Shown here: piece by piece, positions 1-7,879 of the stretch | How the letters are laid out: every line of letters starts with the position of its first letter | How positions within the stretch are numbered: position 1 is the first letter of the stretch | Assembly (NCBI RefSeq): GCF_008693385.1 | Contig: NZ_CP044067.1 | Coordinates: 620,001 to 684,000, forward strand | Direction of reading: 5' to 3' | DNA length: 64,000 bases | From: Cupriavidus pauculus | GTDB taxonomy: Bacteria; Pseudomonadota; Gammaproteobacteria; Burkholderiales; Burkholderiaceae | Program-made: the position numbers and the translations under genes | The notes under the pieces: generated by a model | The model's input: only the letters and a program-made list of their open reading frames with translations | Told to the model about the DNA's origin: nothing | Database searches by the model: none

Positions 1-276
1 GAGGGAGAGACGCTTGACCCTGCCATCGCTCTCCTCCGCCACATCGCCGGCCTCCACCAGCCGGCGCAGCATCCGGCTCACGCTCGATTTCTCGAGCCGC
101 AGCAGCGCGCCAAGATCCCGTGCCGTGACGCCGCCCTTCTCGATCTCGATCAGCGCATGAACGGCCGACGGGGACAGATCCGTCCCCGCAAAATCGCCGC
201 CCATGAAGCCGAGCTCGCGCACCATCTCGCGCGAGACATTACGAATGTCCTCAACAAGTGCCGGGTCCGGGTTCAT
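1..276 (-). CDS. MarR-family regulator, N-terminal part (runs off the window)
   Basis: An open frame reads leftward from ATG at 276 to the window edge, giving 92 residues without a stop. The start MNPDPALVEDIRNVSREMV is followed by MVRELGFMGGDFAGTDLSPSAVHAL-like sequence and a winged-helix segment with LRLEKSSVSRMLRRLVEAGDV as the recognition helix region. This opening resembles the MarR domain of proteins that carry a C-terminal GNAT acetyltransferase domain, but the C-terminal part lies outside the window, so the fusion is only inferred. A 42-bp interrupted palindrome begins 18 bp upstream of the start and is the likely autoregulatory site. The gene follows the catabolic operon in the same direction. 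Confidence 0.75.
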   Translation of the reverse strand, partial: MNPDPALVEDIRNVSREMVRELGFMGGDFAGTDLSPSAVHALIEIEKGGVTARDLGALLRLEKSSVSRMLRRLVEAGDVAEESDGRVKRLSL

Positions 277-293
277 GGCCAACGCTCCGTTTC

Positions 294-335
294 GATGTTG
301 CATCATACAACCGTAGAGTTGTACGATGCAACATC
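294..335. promoter_or_regulatory. Long palindrome, probable operator of the MarR-type gene
   Basis: Two 18-bp arms (294-311, GATGTTGCATCATACAAC; 318-335) pair at 17 of 18 positions around a 6-bp centre. The site lies between the stop codon of the Bug gene (334-336) and the ATG at 276. MarR proteins bind palindromes of this size class near their own promoters. There is no T-run after the structure on either strand, so an intrinsic terminator is less likely. Confidence 0.6.
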
Positions 336-1299
336 ATTCCGGCCGGATATTTCCCTGCTTGATGACCTTCGCCCACTTGGCCTGCTCGGCCTCGAGAAAC
401 GCGCGGAACTCGTCAGGCTTGTTGGCGGAACCCTCCGCCCCGATCGCCGCGAGACGTTCCTTGACAGCAGGCTGACTCATTACCTCGATGGTCGCCTTGT
501 TGATCGTCTCGATGATCTTCGCGGACGTGCCGGCGGGCGCAAACAAACCGTTCCACTCGTACACCTGGTACCCGGGCAGCCCGGATTCGGCGATGGTGGG
601 GATATCCGGCAGCGCGGCGGACCGCTTCGTGCCCGTTGTCGCCAGTACCTTGAGCTTCTTGCCGGAGACGAGCGGATAGGAGGCCGCCATGTTGCTGAAC
701 ATCATATCCACCTGGCCGCCCATCAGGTCGCTCAACGCCGGCGCACCGCCCTTGTAAGGTACGTGAAGCATGTTCAGTCCCGACTGCTGACGGAACAGTT
801 CCGCTGCCAGGTGCTGTGCGGTGCCGGAGCCCGCCGACGCATAGGTCAGCTTGCCGGGCGTGGCCTTCGCTTGCGCCACGATATCCTTGGGCGAGTTGAA
901 CGGAGAATTCGGCGGCACCACCAGCAGGTTCGGCACGAGCACCACGAGCGAGATCGGCGCGAAGTCCTTCGCCGTATCGTAAGGAAGCTTCGGCTGCAGG
1001 CTGGGATTGACCGAATGAGCGGTAGCGTCGAGCAGCAAGGTGTAGCCGTCCGGCGCGGCCTTTGCGACGGCACCCGCACCAATGACGCCGCTTGCGCCGG
1101 GGCGGTTGTCGACAACGATGGTCTGGCCCAGCTTGATACCCAGCGGCGCCGCGATGATGCGGGCGACCGTGTCGGCCGCGCCGCCTGCGGGATAGGGCAC
1201 GACGAGGCGGATGGGACGATCGGGATACGCGGCGCTGGCGCACGTGGCACCGCATAGCAGTGCGAGCCCGGCGAGCCCGCGGGTGATGGACTTGAACAT
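334..1299 (-). CDS. Bug/TctC-family periplasmic solute-binding receptor
   Basis: This 321-residue protein has a signal peptide (residues 1-23, hydrophobic GLAGLALLCGATCASA) followed by YPDRPIRLVVPYPAGGAADTVARI, the hallmark opening of the Bug/TctC family. Family members capture carboxylates or related small metabolites in the periplasm. Typical later motifs are present, including NRPGASGVIGA, APDGYTLL and HVPYKGGAPAL. No TctA/TctB membrane partners are encoded nearby, as is usual for the expanded Bug families of Bordetella and Cupriavidus. It is the last gene of a leftward operon with a cyclase-like hydrolase, a D-2-hydroxyacid dehydrogenase and an RraA-like aldolase, so its ligand may feed that pathway. 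The ligand cannot be read from the sequence. Confidence 0.92.
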   Translation of the reverse strand: MFKSITRGLAGLALLCGATCASAAYPDRPIRLVVPYPAGGAADTVARIIAAPLGIKLGQTIVVDNRPGASGVIGAGAVAKAAPDGYTLLLDATAHSVNPSLQPKLPYDTAKDFAPISLVVLVPNLLVVPPNSPFNSPKDIVAQAKATPGKLTYASAGSGTAQHLAAELFRQQSGLNMLHVPYKGGAPALSDLMGGQVDMMFSNMAASYPLVSGKKLKVLATTGTKRSAALPDIPTIAESGLPGYQVYEWNGLFAPAGTSAKIIETINKATIEVMSQPAVKERLAAIGAEGSANKPDEFRAFLEAEQAKWAKVIKQGNIRPE

Positions 1300-1330
1300 T
1301 GTCTTGTCTCCAGAAAGTTGTAGTTTTGTC

Positions 1331-2410
1331 CTAGACCGTCGCGATCGGCGTCGCCGGCGAACCCACGGCGCCGGGCAGGCGCAGCGGCGGCGCGGTCAGC
1401 AGAAAGCGGCTCCGGCCGTTTTCGCGCAGCCAGCGAGCCAATGGCGTCAAATACCAAAGCTCGCCAAGGTGAATGCCGTTCTTGAACAGGCAATGCTCAT
1501 GCAGCGGCAGACGTGGCCCGCGAATGGGAGCGGGGGTCAGGGGCTTCGGCACCACCAGCTCCACGGCGGGGTTGTCCGCGAGCAGGCAGGCCAGGCGCGA
1601 GTCGGTAATCCAGTTCAGCAGCTTTGCGTCATGGCCATCCAGACCGGTACCGGATTCGTGGAGGACTTTGAGATCGGGCGACTTGTTCATCGACAGCAAT
1701 GTGTCGGCAAACCCGGTATGGAGACAGACCATATCTCCGGCCTCCACGGTAACGTTGTCCGCGTCGAGAATGCGCATGAGCTGGTCGTAGCCGACGGCCT
1801 GCCGCTTGCGGCCAATGTGGCGTTCGATGTCTATCATGACGCCGCGGCCCTGCGCACCGTGCTCGGCGAGGACCGCGATGCTCAACGCGCCAGCTTCCGG
1901 GTTCTCGTATCTTGCCCACGGCTCGGCCGCCTCGGTCTCGACGCCGGCCCTGATGTCCTCGCCCGCCCGAAAACCGTTATAAAAGACGGCTTCGTCGCTG
2001 CCGTCGCCATCGGCATCGAAATGGCTGCCCACATGGGCCAGGCTGTCCCACTGCGTGGAGTACTGCAGGCTCATGAGGACGACATCGTCATTGACCACGT
2101 CCGTCAGATCGGGATCCTCTGAGCGGTACGACCAGCAGAAACCCTGCTGCCCGGCGCTCTTCCCATCGCGAAGAACGGCGAAGCGCCGCGGCGGCTGACG
2201 CCGCACGTTCATGGTTTGCCCGCCGGGGTAGTCCAGCGGAAGCGACAGGCAGAACGTCATGCCTTCGCGCACCTCGGCGACGCCTTGCAGGACCTTGGCG
2301 CGATCCACGAGGTTCATGCGCCCGCGTTGATCGTTCGCGCCAAACTCTCCCCAGTTGCTGCCGTCGGGCTTGCGCTGCCACCGCCGCGATGCTTCATTCG
2401 CTTCGTTCAT
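1331..2410 (-). CDS. Cyclase-family (kynurenine formamidase-like) metal hydrolase
   Basis: The protein has 359 residues and starts at ATG 2410, which is preceded by GGAGGCCTC as ribosome binding site. It begins with SRRWQRKPDGSNWGEFGANDQRGRMNLV and carries AHVGSHFDADGDG, the variant of the HxGTHxD metal-binding motif of the cyclase family (PF04199). Members hydrolyse amide or lactone-type bonds or dehydrate cyclic substrates. Its neighbours are a D-2-hydroxyacid dehydrogenase 9 bp upstream and a Bug receptor downstream, so a role in degrading an imported carboxylic acid derivative is likely. The actual substrate is unknown. Confidence 0.85.
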   Translation of the reverse strand: MNEANEASRRWQRKPDGSNWGEFGANDQRGRMNLVDRAKVLQGVAEVREGMTFCLSLPLDYPGGQTMNVRRQPPRRFAVLRDGKSAGQQGFCWSYRSEDPDLTDVVNDDVVLMSLQYSTQWDSLAHVGSHFDADGDGSDEAVFYNGFRAGEDIRAGVETEAAEPWARYENPEAGALSIAVLAEHGAQGRGVMIDIERHIGRKRQAVGYDQLMRILDADNVTVEAGDMVCLHTGFADTLLSMNKSPDLKVLHESGTGLDGHDAKLLNWITDSRLACLLADNPAVELVVPKPLTPAPIRGPRLPLHEHCLFKNGIHLGELWYLTPLARWLRENGRSRFLLTAPPLRLPGAVGSPATPIATV

Positions 2411-2419
2411 GAGGCCTCC

Positions 2420-3352
2420 TTACCGCAGCTTCGCCAGTTCGGCCATCACATTCTTCGCGGCGGCGACGCCCATGTTGACGAAGGCATCGCTGGTGACGCC
2501 GCCGATATGCGGACTGATGATGAACCTGCTGTTCCTGAAGAACGGATGATCGGCCGGTGGCGGCTCCTGCTGCAGCGAATCCAGGCCTGCGGCGGCCACT
2601 TTGCCGCTTTCCACCGCTGCGAGAAGCGCATCTTCGTCGATGAGACCGCCGCGCGCGGTATTGACGACGATCACGCCGTCCCTGCACTGGGCCAGCGCTT
2701 CCGCATCGAGCAGTCCGCGGTTCTCGGCGGTCAGTGGGCAGTGGAACGAGATGACGTCCGAGTTTTGCCAGATGGACTCGAGGCTGACAGGCTCGATGCC
2801 CGTTGGCAGATCGGTCGCATAAGGGTCATATCCGATGACCTTCATGTCCATCGCGCTGGCGATACGCGCGAAGCGCCGGCCGATCGCACCCAGCCCGACG
2901 AGACCCAGCGTGCGCCCCTGAAGTTCGAGGCTCTGGTGCGTCGACTTGTCCCAATGGCCGGCGCGCGTGCGCTGGTCCAGGGTCACCACCGATTTGGCGC
3001 AGGCGAGCATCAGCGCCAGCGCTTGTTCGGCCACTGCCGCGGCATTGGCCCCTGCCGCGGCCACCACCTTGACACCGCGAGCCTTCGCGGCTTCCTGGTC
3101 GATATTATCGATGCCGCTTCCGTGCTTCGACAGGACGCGAATCGACGGCGCCGCATCGAGCACCATGGCGCCGACCTTGCTGGTGCGAACGATGACGGCG
3201 ACGGGCGCGTGACGTCGGCAGAGCGCCGCCGTCTCTTCTTCGGTCGCTGCCTTGCCTGCATAAACCAATTCGAAATCGGATAGCAGCGCGACCGCCTGTG
3301 GCGCGATGTTTGCCGCCGTCACGACGATGACGGGCTTTGCCGCGGTGCTCAC
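2420..3352 (-). CDS. D-isomer-specific 2-hydroxyacid dehydrogenase
   Basis: This 310-residue enzyme belongs to the SerA/hydroxypyruvate reductase family, which oxidises or reduces 2-hydroxy/2-oxo acids with NAD(P). The Rossmann motif GLVGLGAIG lies near residue 150. The catalytic set is visible: Arg in NTARGGLIDEDAL, a Glu in the QEPPPADHPF segment and His in IISPHIGG. It starts with GTG at 3352, sharing GTGA with the stop of the RraA-like gene upstream, which indicates translational coupling. At 310 residues it lacks the regulatory ACT domain of long SerA proteins. The substrate is probably the hydroxyacid made or used by its operon partners. Confidence 0.9.
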   Translation of the reverse strand: MSTAAKPVIVVTAANIAPQAVALLSDFELVYAGKAATEEETAALCRRHAPVAVIVRTSKVGAMVLDAAPSIRVLSKHGSGIDNIDQEAAKARGVKVVAAAGANAAAVAEQALALMLACAKSVVTLDQRTRAGHWDKSTHQSLELQGRTLGLVGLGAIGRRFARIASAMDMKVIGYDPYATDLPTGIEPVSLESIWQNSDVISFHCPLTAENRGLLDAEALAQCRDGVIVVNTARGGLIDEDALLAAVESGKVAAAGLDSLQQEPPPADHPFFRNSRFIISPHIGGVTSDAFVNMGVAAAKNVMAELAKLR

Positions 3353-4047
3353 AGCGCTTCTCCCGCCTTCAGGACACCGGCTGCACGCAGGGCGTCATCG
3401 AGCCACGACGGGCGGAGCGCTTCGCCTGACTTGATACCTTCGATGCGCTTGCGCTCCGCCGCCACCTTCTTTCCGGCCTCTTCGATCAGCGCCGGCGCCT
3501 TCTCGCGCTCGATCACGACGACGCCGTCCGCATCGCCGATGACCAGGTCTCCGGGGCAGACCGTAACGCCGCCACATTGGATCGGATGATTCACGCGGCC
3601 GGGCACGAATTTGGTCGGACCGTTGGGATTCAGGCCAACCGAATACATCGGGAAGCCGGTCTCGATAATCTCTTCGGCGTCGCGCGCGGCGGCGTCGAGG
3701 ACGACTGCGGCCACACCGAGGGCGATGCATTGATTGACCATGATCGCGCCCATCAGCGCGCTGTTTTGATCGCCTTTGCCATCGACGATGATGACGTCGC
3801 CAGGCTTCGCCAGTGCCATCGCGGCGTGAATCATGAGGTTGTCGCCGGGGCGAACTTCCACGGTGATCGCCGGACCGCAGAACTTGCTCTTCTGACTGAG
3901 CGGCGCGATCCGCCCATGGAGGCCACCGCGCCGGCCCGCCACATCGGCGAAGATGGAAGACGCGTACTGGGACGCCTGCTTGACGACTTCGGTCGAAACG
4001 CGTTCGATATCGCGGATGACATCGGGGAGTTGCTGGGTTGCCGACAT
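3349..4047 (-). CDS. RraA-like 4-hydroxy-4-methyl-2-oxoglutarate/oxaloacetate aldolase
   Basis: This 232-residue protein starts at ATG 4047, supported by AGGAG nine bases upstream. It has the RraA/HMG aldolase fold signature: GRIAPLSQKSKFCGPAITV, then PGDVIIVDGKGDQNSALMG and VVLDAAARDAEEI, where the conserved Arg-Asp pair of class II pyruvate aldolases is present. Such enzymes cleave 4-carboxy-4-hydroxy-2-oxoadipate or HMG to pyruvate, or decarboxylate oxaloacetate. RraA itself, the RNase E inhibitor, is shorter and lacks the C-terminal extension seen here. The position between a Bug receptor and a hydroxyacid dehydrogenase favours a catabolic role. Confidence 0.85.
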   Translation of the reverse strand: MSATQQLPDVIRDIERVSTEVVKQASQYASSIFADVAGRRGGLHGRIAPLSQKSKFCGPAITVEVRPGDNLMIHAAMALAKPGDVIIVDGKGDQNSALMGAIMVNQCIALGVAAVVLDAAARDAEEIIETGFPMYSVGLNPNGPTKFVPGRVNHPIQCGGVTVCPGDLVIGDADGVVVIEREKAPALIEEAGKKVAAERKRIEGIKSGEALRPSWLDDALRAAGVLKAGEAL

Positions 4048-4120
4048 GGTGGCTCCTGTGTTCAGGTGAAGTTGCAAGGGATGCAGAAGAGAATCCGGCG
4101 AACGGTCGTCCGCCGCGGTA

Positions 4121-5095
4121 TCAATCGATGGTCGCGCCCGAATCTCTGACCACGACACGCCAGCGCGCAAGATCCTTCTGCAAGAGGCTGGCGAATGCTT
4201 CCGGCGTACCGCCCAGTACCTGCCCGCCTTCCGCTTCGATCTTCGAACGAACGGCCGGGGCCTGTAGTGCGCGATTCAATTCAGCGTTGAGCCTGGCCAC
4301 GATGGGCGCGGGCGTGCCAGCCGGAGCGAGCAGGCCAAACCAGGTGTCTGCCTCGAATTGCTTCACGCCGGCTTCGGCGACGGTCGGCGTGTTGGGCAGC
4401 TGCGCCGAACGCTTTGCCGATGTCACGGCGATGCCGCGCAACTTGCCCGTCTTGATCTGACCCATCACGGTGGGGACGGACCCGATATAGATTTCCACCT
4501 GGCCACTCAGGACATCGGTGAGAGCCTGCGAGGCGCCCTTGTAGGGAATGTGCTGCAACGTGACGCCGGCCTGCTTCTGCAGAAGCTCCATCGCAAGGTG
4601 TGCGACCGTCCCATTTCCTGGCGTTCCGAACGTTACCGTGCCGGGTTTCGCCTTCGCCGCGGCAATCACGTCGGACAGGGTCTTGTAGGGCGAATTGTTG
4701 TTCGCCACGATCGCGAGCGGCGCGGACGCGATCAATGCAATCGGCGTCAGATCCTTGGTCGGGTCGTACGGCAGTTTCTTGTACAACGAAGGGTTGATCG
4801 CAAGATTGCTGGTCTGTCCGAACACCAGCGTGTAGCCGTCGGGCGTCGCCTTGGCGCCGGCATCGGCGCCGAGGTTGCCGCCCGCGCCAGGCTTGTTATC
4901 GACGATGATGGTCCACTTGAGATCCCTGCTCAGTTGCTGTCCGATTTCGCGCGAGAAAGTATCGGGCGCTCCGCCCGGCGGGAAAGGAACGATCAGGCGA
5001 ACAGGTTTGGTCGGATAGCTGTCCGCGGCATGGGCGGGAAGGCAAGGGAGTGCGGCGAAGGCGCACGCGGTCACAACGCGAAAAACGAGATTCAC
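4121..5095 (-). CDS. Bug/TctC-family periplasmic solute-binding receptor, first gene of operon
   Basis: A long frame extends to 5350, but the gene very probably starts at GTG 5095, which gives 324 residues. A GGAGAC sequence sits just upstream, and the start yields a proper signal peptide (NLVFRVVTACAFAALPCLPAHA). The mature part begins SYPTKPVRLIVPFPPGGAPDTFSREI and includes NKPGAGGNLGA, TPDGYTLVFG and HIPYKGASQAL, all Bug-family marks. It is the first gene of the catabolic operon reading leftward and faces an IclR-type regulator across a 94-bp promoter region. The operon has two Bug receptors, one at each end. Confidence 0.9.
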   Translation of the reverse strand: MNLVFRVVTACAFAALPCLPAHAADSYPTKPVRLIVPFPPGGAPDTFSREIGQQLSRDLKWTIIVDNKPGAGGNLGADAGAKATPDGYTLVFGQTSNLAINPSLYKKLPYDPTKDLTPIALIASAPLAIVANNNSPYKTLSDVIAAAKAKPGTVTFGTPGNGTVAHLAMELLQKQAGVTLQHIPYKGASQALTDVLSGQVEIYIGSVPTVMGQIKTGKLRGIAVTSAKRSAQLPNTPTVAEAGVKQFEADTWFGLLAPAGTPAPIVARLNAELNRALQAPAVRSKIEAEGGQVLGGTPEAFASLLQKDLARWRVVVRDSGATID

Positions 5096-5132
5096 GGATG
5101 TCTCCAGTCGAAATGCTTGTATTTGTGGCAGG

Positions 5133-5182
5133 ACTATAGAATTTCGTTCCGTGCTATACAATTGCGTTGTCCATAACGGAAC
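5133..5182. promoter_or_regulatory. Catabolic operon promoter with candidate IclR operator
   Basis: On the minus strand a -35 element TTGTAT (5156-5161) and a -10 element TATAGT (5133-5138) are separated by exactly 17 bp, pointing into the Bug gene. Overlapping them are an inverted repeat GTTCCGT (5146-5152) and ACGGAAC (5176-5182), and two direct copies of CTATAnAATTnCGTT. Inverted and direct repeats together are typical of IclR-family sites, and the IclR gene starts at 5190. Confidence 0.6.
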
Positions 5183-5189
5183 ATGTGCC

Positions 5190-5945
5190 ATGAAACGGAA
5201 CGTGCAAACCGCATCCGAGACTGAAAGTGCCGACAAAGACACCATCATCGCGGTCACGCGCGCGCTGCAGATTCTCGAGGCCTTCTCTGCCGACGACACC
5301 TCCCTGACCCTGTCGGAGTTGAGCCGCCGGGTCGGGATGGGAAAATCCACGGTGCTACGGACGGCGCGAACGCTCGCGCGGAGCGAGTACCTGGTCCAGC
5401 GTGAAGACGGCCAATGGCGGCTCGGCGCGGCAGCGGGATGGCTCGGTGCGCGCTATCAGGCTGCGTTTCGCGTGAACGAGACCGTGGAACCCGTGCTCAG
5501 GCGGATCAGCGACGAAACACGTGAGAGCGCGGCCTTCTACGTCCGCGAAGGAGACACGCGGGCCTGTCTCGTGCGTGTGGAAGGACCGGGCGCGGTGCGA
5601 CACCACGTTCGGGTCGGCGAACGGCTCTCCCTGAATGGCGCGCCCGGAAGAGTCCTGCGAGCCTTCGCAGGCGAAGCCGGCGAGCCCTACGAGCAGATTC
5701 GCAAAGACGGCTTCTACATCTCGATGGGCGAACGCGAGCCCGAGGTATCGAGCCTCGCCGTGCCCGTCTTTGGGATCAACTGGAAGCTGGCCGGCGCGCT
5801 TTGCATTTCGGGGCCGATCAGCCGGCTGACGCGGGAGAAGCTGGCAACGTACGTGGATCTGATGCTCGCAGGCGGCAGAGAGGTGTCTTACGCCATCTCG
5901 GGGTCGCGCGATCAGACCGTCCGGCCTACGACATGGCATCCCTGA
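5190..5945 (+). CDS. IclR-family transcriptional regulator
   Basis: The protein has 251 residues when started at ATG 5190; the frame extends to GTG 5151, but that start would place the operator inside the gene. A winged helix-turn-helix spans about residues 20-80 (RALQILEAFSADDTSLTLSEL, then RRVGMGKSTVLRTARTLAR). The C-terminal part carries the IclR effector-binding fold with SAAFYVREGDTRACLVRVEG and LSLNGAPGRVLRAF. It is divergent from the Bug/aldolase/dehydrogenase operon and is very probably its regulator, with a pathway metabolite as ligand. It converges on the next LysR gene with a 27-bp gap. Confidence 0.92.
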   Translation: MKRNVQTASETESADKDTIIAVTRALQILEAFSADDTSLTLSELSRRVGMGKSTVLRTARTLARSEYLVQREDGQWRLGAAAGWLGARYQAAFRVNETVEPVLRRISDETRESAAFYVREGDTRACLVRVEGPGAVRHHVRVGERLSLNGAPGRVLRAFAGEAGEPYEQIRKDGFYISMGEREPEVSSLAVPVFGINWKLAGALCISGPISRLTREKLATYVDLMLAGGREVSYAISGSRDQTVRPTTWHP

Positions 5946-5972
5946 TCGCCGAGGGATGGACCGGGCGACGCG

Positions 5973-6896
5973 CTAGCCTTCGGCCCGGTACCGATCGAAC
6001 GGCTTGCGATCGAGAAGACAGTCGATGAACGCGCCGAGGAGTGCGGGCCGATGCTGTCTATTCGGATAGTAGAGGTACAGGCCCGGACGCGAAATCGACC
6101 AGTCCGCGAGCACCTGTACAAGCCTCCCCTGCGCCAGGAGCTCGTCGAGGCCGTCTCGTGCGAAGTGATAGGCAATGCCGAGTCCGTTCAGCGCAGCGCC
6201 GATGCCAATGTCGGCATGATTGGTGACGACGGGGCCGTCCACGGCAACTTCAATGTCTCGCCCCCGTTTCCTGAACTCCCAGCGATAGTGCCTGCCGTCC
6301 ATCTGCAGCCGCCAGTTGATGCACGTATGGTGATGCAAATCGGCCGGTGACTTAGGGATTCCGCGACGCGCGAGGTAGTCTGGCGACGCCACGGCAACCA
6401 TGTCCAGGTCCGGAGTCAGGCGGACGGCCACCATGTCCTTCTCCAACCGATTACCCACGCGGATACCGGCGTCGAAGCGACCCGCCACGATATCGGCCAG
6501 CGCGTCGTCAACGACGATATCGAGCACTACGTCGGGGTGGACCTGGTGGAAGCGCGCAAGCCGCGGCGCGATGATCGTTCTTGCCGCAATCCCCAGCGTG
6601 TTGATGCGAAGCGTGCCTCTCATCTGTCCGGTCGCCTCGCTGGCTTCAGCGACCGCGGCCGTCATCTCCGCGAACAACGGCGCGATGCGCCTGTAGAGCT
6701 GTTCCCCACTTGCCGTGGGCGCAACGCTTCGCGTAGTGCGGTTCAGAAGACGTGCGCCGATGCGGCCTTCGAGTTGCCGGATGATCTGGCTCAGTGCCGA
6801 AGGCGATAGGCCCAGATGCTCCGCGGCGCGCGCAAAGCTCCGACGCTCCACGATCGCGACGAAGGCCTTCAACTCGGCAAAATCGGATCCACGCAT
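5973..6896 (-). CDS. LysR-family transcriptional regulator
   Basis: This 307-residue protein opens with FAELKAFVAIVERRSFARAAEHLGLSPSALSQIIRQLEGRIGARLLNRTTRSV, a complete LysR helix-turn-helix. The effector domain follows from about residue 90. The AHLGLSPSALSQ and RTTRS forms place it with the CrgA/AaeR-like group that controls neighbouring oxidoreductases. It is transcribed away from the SDR gene at 7039, and the 142 bp between them should hold both promoters. The target and inducer cannot be read from the sequence. Confidence 0.92.
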   Translation of the reverse strand: MRGSDFAELKAFVAIVERRSFARAAEHLGLSPSALSQIIRQLEGRIGARLLNRTTRSVAPTASGEQLYRRIAPLFAEMTAAVAEASEATGQMRGTLRINTLGIAARTIIAPRLARFHQVHPDVVLDIVVDDALADIVAGRFDAGIRVGNRLEKDMVAVRLTPDLDMVAVASPDYLARRGIPKSPADLHHHTCINWRLQMDGRHYRWEFRKRGRDIEVAVDGPVVTNHADIGIGAALNGLGIAYHFARDGLDELLAQGRLVQVLADWSISRPGLYLYYPNRQHRPALLGAFIDCLLDRKPFDRYRAEG

Positions 6897-7038
6897 GATG
6901 CAACATTCCCTTCATCGAGCCTTTCGCTCCCATACGCCGATTATGCATCGTTATCTGAACTTGCCATTCAGATTCTGGACCATTCCCTAAAGAACGGGCC
7001 AGGGTCATCCTTGCAACATTCGCTAAGGAGATAACGAT

Positions 7039-7824
7039 ATGAGCTTCGACCTTCATCTGCATGGCCTGCGGGCAGTGGTTACCGGCGGCACGCTGGGCCT
7101 TGGCGCCGCCGTGGTGAAAACGCTTGTGGAGGCGGGTGCCCGCGTGGCGACCTCCGCGCGCACCGTCCCGGCGCAACCGGTCGAGGGGGTCACCTACGTG
7201 GCCTCCGACCTGTCGACGGCGGAAGGCACGCATCGCTTTGCGCAGACCGTTCTGGACGATTGGGGCGGCGCCGACATCCTGATCAATTCGCTTGGCGGCT
7301 CGAAGACGCCCGCCGGCGGTTTCGCTGCCGTCAGCGACGAGCACTGGTTCGCCGAGTTGAACCTGAACCTGATGCCCGCCGTGCGTCTGGACCGTGCACT
7401 GGTGCCATCCATGCTGGCGCAAGGTTCGGGGGTCGTCATTCACGTCAGTTCCATCCAGCGCGTGCTGCCCCTGCCCGAGTCCACGACCGCGTACGCCGCG
7501 GCCAAGGGTGCGCTGACCACGTATAGCAAAGCGCTCGCAAGGGAGGTCACGCCAAAGGGCGTTCGCGTGCTGAGCGTTGCGCCGGGCTGGATCGAGACGG
7601 AGGCTTCCGTGGCGTTTGCGGAGCGGATGGGCGCGCAGGCTGGAACGGACTACGAGGGCGGCAAGAAGATCGTCATGGATTGGCTCGGAGGCATTCCGGT
7701 GGGACGCCCGGCCAGTCCCCAGGAGGTTGCCGATCTGATCGCGTTCCTGGCATCGCCGCGATCCGCTTCGATCGCGGGGACCGAATATCGGATCGACGGC
7801 GGCACCGTTCCTACCGTGAGCTGA
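7039..7824 (+). CDS. SDR-family NAD(P)-dependent oxidoreductase
   Basis: This 261-residue classical short-chain dehydrogenase has the cofactor motif TGGTLGLG near residue 15, the catalytic Ser in HVSSIQRV and the YAAAK catalytic pair near residue 153. The C-terminus EYRIDGGTVPTVS is the standard end. The start at 7039 follows AAGGAGATAACG. The divergent LysR gene is the probable regulator. The substrate is unknown. It ends 55 bp before the convergent cusA-like gene. Confidence 0.92.
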   Translation: MSFDLHLHGLRAVVTGGTLGLGAAVVKTLVEAGARVATSARTVPAQPVEGVTYVASDLSTAEGTHRFAQTVLDDWGGADILINSLGGSKTPAGGFAAVSDEHWFAELNLNLMPAVRLDRALVPSMLAQGSGVVIHVSSIQRVLPLPESTTAYAAAKGALTTYSKALAREVTPKGVRVLSVAPGWIETEASVAFAERMGAQAGTDYEGGKKIVMDWLGGIPVGRPASPQEVADLIAFLASPRSASIAGTEYRIDGGTVPTVS

Positions 7825-7879
7825 CAGCGGCCATCGGATAAGCGCGGTGGTGCGGGCCGGCGCCTTGGCCACGGCAGGA

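Noticed and set aside
5151..5189. Upstream GTG start for the IclR regulator
   Set aside because: It would put the operator and the opposing promoter within the gene and has no ribosome binding site.
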